DNA of 64,000 nt. Origin: Hermodice carunculata (Eukaryota; Annelida; Polychaeta; Eunicida; Amphinomidae). Shown here one piece after another: positions 62,378 to 64,000 of this stretch; the first letter of the stretch is position 1; each line of letters starts with the position of its first letter. Location of the stretch: the NCBI GenBank assembly GCA_964020975.1, contig OZ026629.1, forward strand, positions 45,434,961 to 45,498,960, given 5' to 3'. Under the pieces are notes generated by a model that was given only the letters and a program-made list of their open reading frames with translations, was not told the DNA's origin and ran no database searches. Made by a program: the position numbers and the translations under genes.

Positions 62378-62495
62378 TGGCGGGTGAATTGGAGGTCAAC
62401 ATGTGTATGTTAATGGTAAAAATGTCATTTTTCCTAATGCGAATCCTGACACATGAACAGAGAGACAGAAGTATACTCCGACAGCGCAAAATAAC
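62378..62495 (+). pseudogene. start region of a Harbinger gene remnant, plus strand
   Basis: ATGGCGGGTGAATTGGAGGT opens a frame MAGELEVNMCMLMVKMSFFL followed by MRILTHEQRDRSILRQRK. The Met/Leu-rich start followed by a basic RRxR segment is reminiscent of the N-terminus of Harbinger transposases (HARBI1-like), but no DDE residues follow. A GTAAGA donor-like site occurs at about 62498. Most likely a remnant. Confidence 0.35.
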
Positions 62496-62942
62496 AAGTA
62501 AGACATTTCCTGCAGCTACAGCGGCAATCCATTCAGCTACAGTGTCAAAGGACAGCCAACTTTTTGATGCTAACTATGGCCATGGATTATGGTAGGCTAC
62601 TATTCCTGATGTAACTTGGTCTATCTGGCACTGAGAATGTGAAGGCCTCGGTTTCCTTGGTTGACCACGTATTCCGGTGTGCAGCCATTTCTTCCTTGGG
62701 AGTAGAAAGACTGAACACGTGCAATTTACATCGTTGTTTGGTAACAGTTTTTTAGCGACCAGAAACGTAACACCAAGGTCATTTCGTGTTCACATTAGGC
62801 CTACAAAATGAGGGCGATAAAATAGACCAAGAAGCCATTTATATTCGGGGCATCACCAGGATCTGGCCAAGACCACACCCTTGATGTAGTCTCAGTCGGT
62901 TTGGCTTTAGAGCTCTTCTCTGGGCATATTATGCTCCAGAAT

Positions 62943-62986
62943 CTGAACATACCTTCAACACAAGCGTTGACTGAAACGTCCGCCAT
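62943..62986 (-). pseudogene. start region of a second Harbinger gene remnant, minus strand
   Basis: ATGGCGGACGTTTCAGTCAA reads MADVSVNACVEG, then GTTGAAG/GTATGT, a good donor. In isolation it looks like a host first exon with a perfect AAATGGCGG start. Lying inside the Harbinger TIRs it is better read as the first exon of the element's second gene. No continuation exon is seen inside the element. Confidence 0.4.
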
Positions 62987-63264
62987 TTGCTCAAATTAGT
63001 TCAGGGTGACACCAAAATCTAATCAGATCATCTTGCCAGGTATGGTAAGCATATTGCTAAATTTGAGCAAAATACATGTAGGCATTCTGTAGAAATTGTG
63101 GTAACGAGAATGTGCACATCCAGACAGAGAGACAACTACAAAACAAAAAGGGTCCCCCCCCCATGGGGAGGACCCTTAAAAAGTTAGCGTGGAACCGCAA
63201 ACAAACTTGGGCCACTTAAAAAGTCCTGAGATTGAACCAAATTGTCAGTATGAAAGCACCCTTT

Positions 63265-64000
63265 GATCACAAGACTTGATCAAATCCAGAATGATCAACA
63301 ATATCATATGAAATTTTACAACAGGTCTGGTGTCTTTATATTATACAGTTGTAACTGCATGAATTTTTCAAATACAGTAAAGATAGTAACAGGCTTCTTT
63401 TACCTTAACACAGACCTTTCAACAGGTACAGAGGCCTCTAATCATTTTGTGTGTAGTTTGCTCCATCTGTCTTCAATCCAATACAACTACAGGAGTGTGA
63501 GCGCCTGCCCATGCATTGGTCATGCCACACGCTTTACCATGGAGTGGCAGAACTCACAAGGTGCTGTCCACCACAGACAGACCACAAGTGTTGTGCCACT
63601 CTGTGGCTGTCCAAGTGCCATGCTGAAATGAATGACTCTAGAGGCACTGGCACCAGCAAGGTTTCATTTTTACAGAGGGTTTATCCCAATGGAACCCATT
63701 TTTTTTATTTTTTTTTATTGCCACCAAACATAAAGACAATGAATAGGGGCCTTAGCTCTGATTCTTGGAAGTTCGTTGGCCACTTCTACACTGTAACTTT
63801 AGAACAGGAAGCTTCCAAGCAGTTAAAATACCCTTAGATTATTCTAGGAGGTACAATACCACAGACAATAGAGCCTGCATAAAGGCTATCTGTCAGAGGT
63901 GCAAGGTTCCTATCAAAACTGTTTTTTAACTGGCCGCAATTAAGACCATGCTAGTACTGTGCATATAAGGAATGCCCCCCCTCTCCACCCCTCATCTCCA
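63265..64000. other. non-coding sequence at window end
   Basis: No supported feature. Plus-strand frames at 63263-63631 and 63511-63837 overlap in different registers and have no recognisable domain. Confidence 0.4.

Larger units (their letters stand above)
62124..63261. mobile_element. PIF/Harbinger-type element, 1138 bp, with inward-facing starts
   Basis: Left end GGGTGCTTTCACACT and right end AGTATGAAAGCACCC form a 15-bp TIR with one mismatch. TTT lies immediately outside both ends (62121-62123, 63262-63264), a 3-bp target duplication. GGGTGCTTTCACAC ends with 3-bp duplications are typical of PIF/Harbinger elements of animals. The inside keeps two start-like regions facing each other, ATGGCGGGTGAATTGGAGG at 62378 (+) and ATGGCGGACGTTTCAG at 62986 (-), as expected if the two convergent genes of Harbinger (transposase and Myb-like) lost their middles. 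A GGACCCTTTTTG / GGGTCCCCCCC-like inner repeat lies near 63149-63180. Confidence 0.8.

Noticed and set aside
62953-62986. Host first exon MADVSVNACVEG
   Set aside because: Inside Harbinger-type terminal inverted repeats with a 3-bp target duplication, so treated as part of the element.

Overview
This is a gene-poor, repeat-rich stretch of an animal nuclear genome. It is AT-rich, with CpG-depleted spacers, GT-AG style splice signals, long introns, frequent ACATGTA words, and many short inverted-repeat elements and microsatellites. The repeats (TGACCTTGACC-rich units, tandem-core elements ending in GACGGACGG, TTAA- and TA-flanked MITEs, a DIRS-like relic, LINE tails) suggest a marine invertebrate such as a mollusc, hemichordate or lancelet. 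I cannot name the species. There is no bacterial content, no rRNA and no CRISPR, and I could not make out a tRNA.

The only host coding signal I can defend is a set of short exons on the minus strand, probably one gene (or two) read from high to low coordinates with introns of up to tens of kb. The best exons are a heptad-rich coiled coil at 23687-23900 with ERD/SERD spacing like the DLG5 scaffold family, an arginine/serine-rich exon at 4767-4887, and an acidic exon at 20095-20225 that appears to use a GC splice donor and may be an alternative first exon. A 91-base exon at 25451-25541 joins the coiled-coil exon in phase. Weaker candidates at 28509-28580, 48433-48550, 50638-50759 and 51144-51264 were found by splice sites and phase; three of them chain in phase, but nothing I found links them to 25.5 kb. 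No full gene structure is claimed.

Layout: 1-4.7 kb holds a microsatellite, two TA-flanked MITEs and two TTAA-flanked elements. 4.8-10.4 kb is intron with AT, GACA/GAAA and GA/GGGA/GAAA microsatellites, a TTAA element with a perfect internal hairpin, and a repeat full of nuclear-receptor half-sites. 11.7-13.1 kb is a fossil DIRS-like retroelement on the minus strand, followed by a ~155-bp tandem array. 14.1-15.1 kb is a CAGGGTTC-ended DNA element. 18.4-19.4 kb is a four-unit tandem-core element with a GACGG tail. 20-25.5 kb carries the best host exons. 27.3-27.7 kb is a 36-38 bp minisatellite. 31-34.3 kb has a TA MITE, a Harbinger-like element and a 1.6-kb element with two ~720-bp core copies. 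40.9-41.8 kb has two TA MITEs; 44.6-47.6 kb has two LINE 3' ends and another MITE; 48-50 kb has two more MITEs. 52.3 and 57.8 kb carry further MITEs. 59.6-60.7 kb is a nest in which a 628-bp element and long (TA)n tracts sit inside an older element. 61.07-61.83 kb is a 20-unit, 37-bp VNTR that makes long but meaningless open frames. 62.12-63.26 kb is a PIF/Harbinger-type element with two inward-facing start codons.

I see no clearly new biochemical system. The most interesting points are the GC-donor exon with an in-frame start, the partly assembled coiled-coil gene, the nested transposon locus, the shared interior motif of the TA-flanked MITE group, and the Harbinger derivative whose retained starts resemble host first exons.
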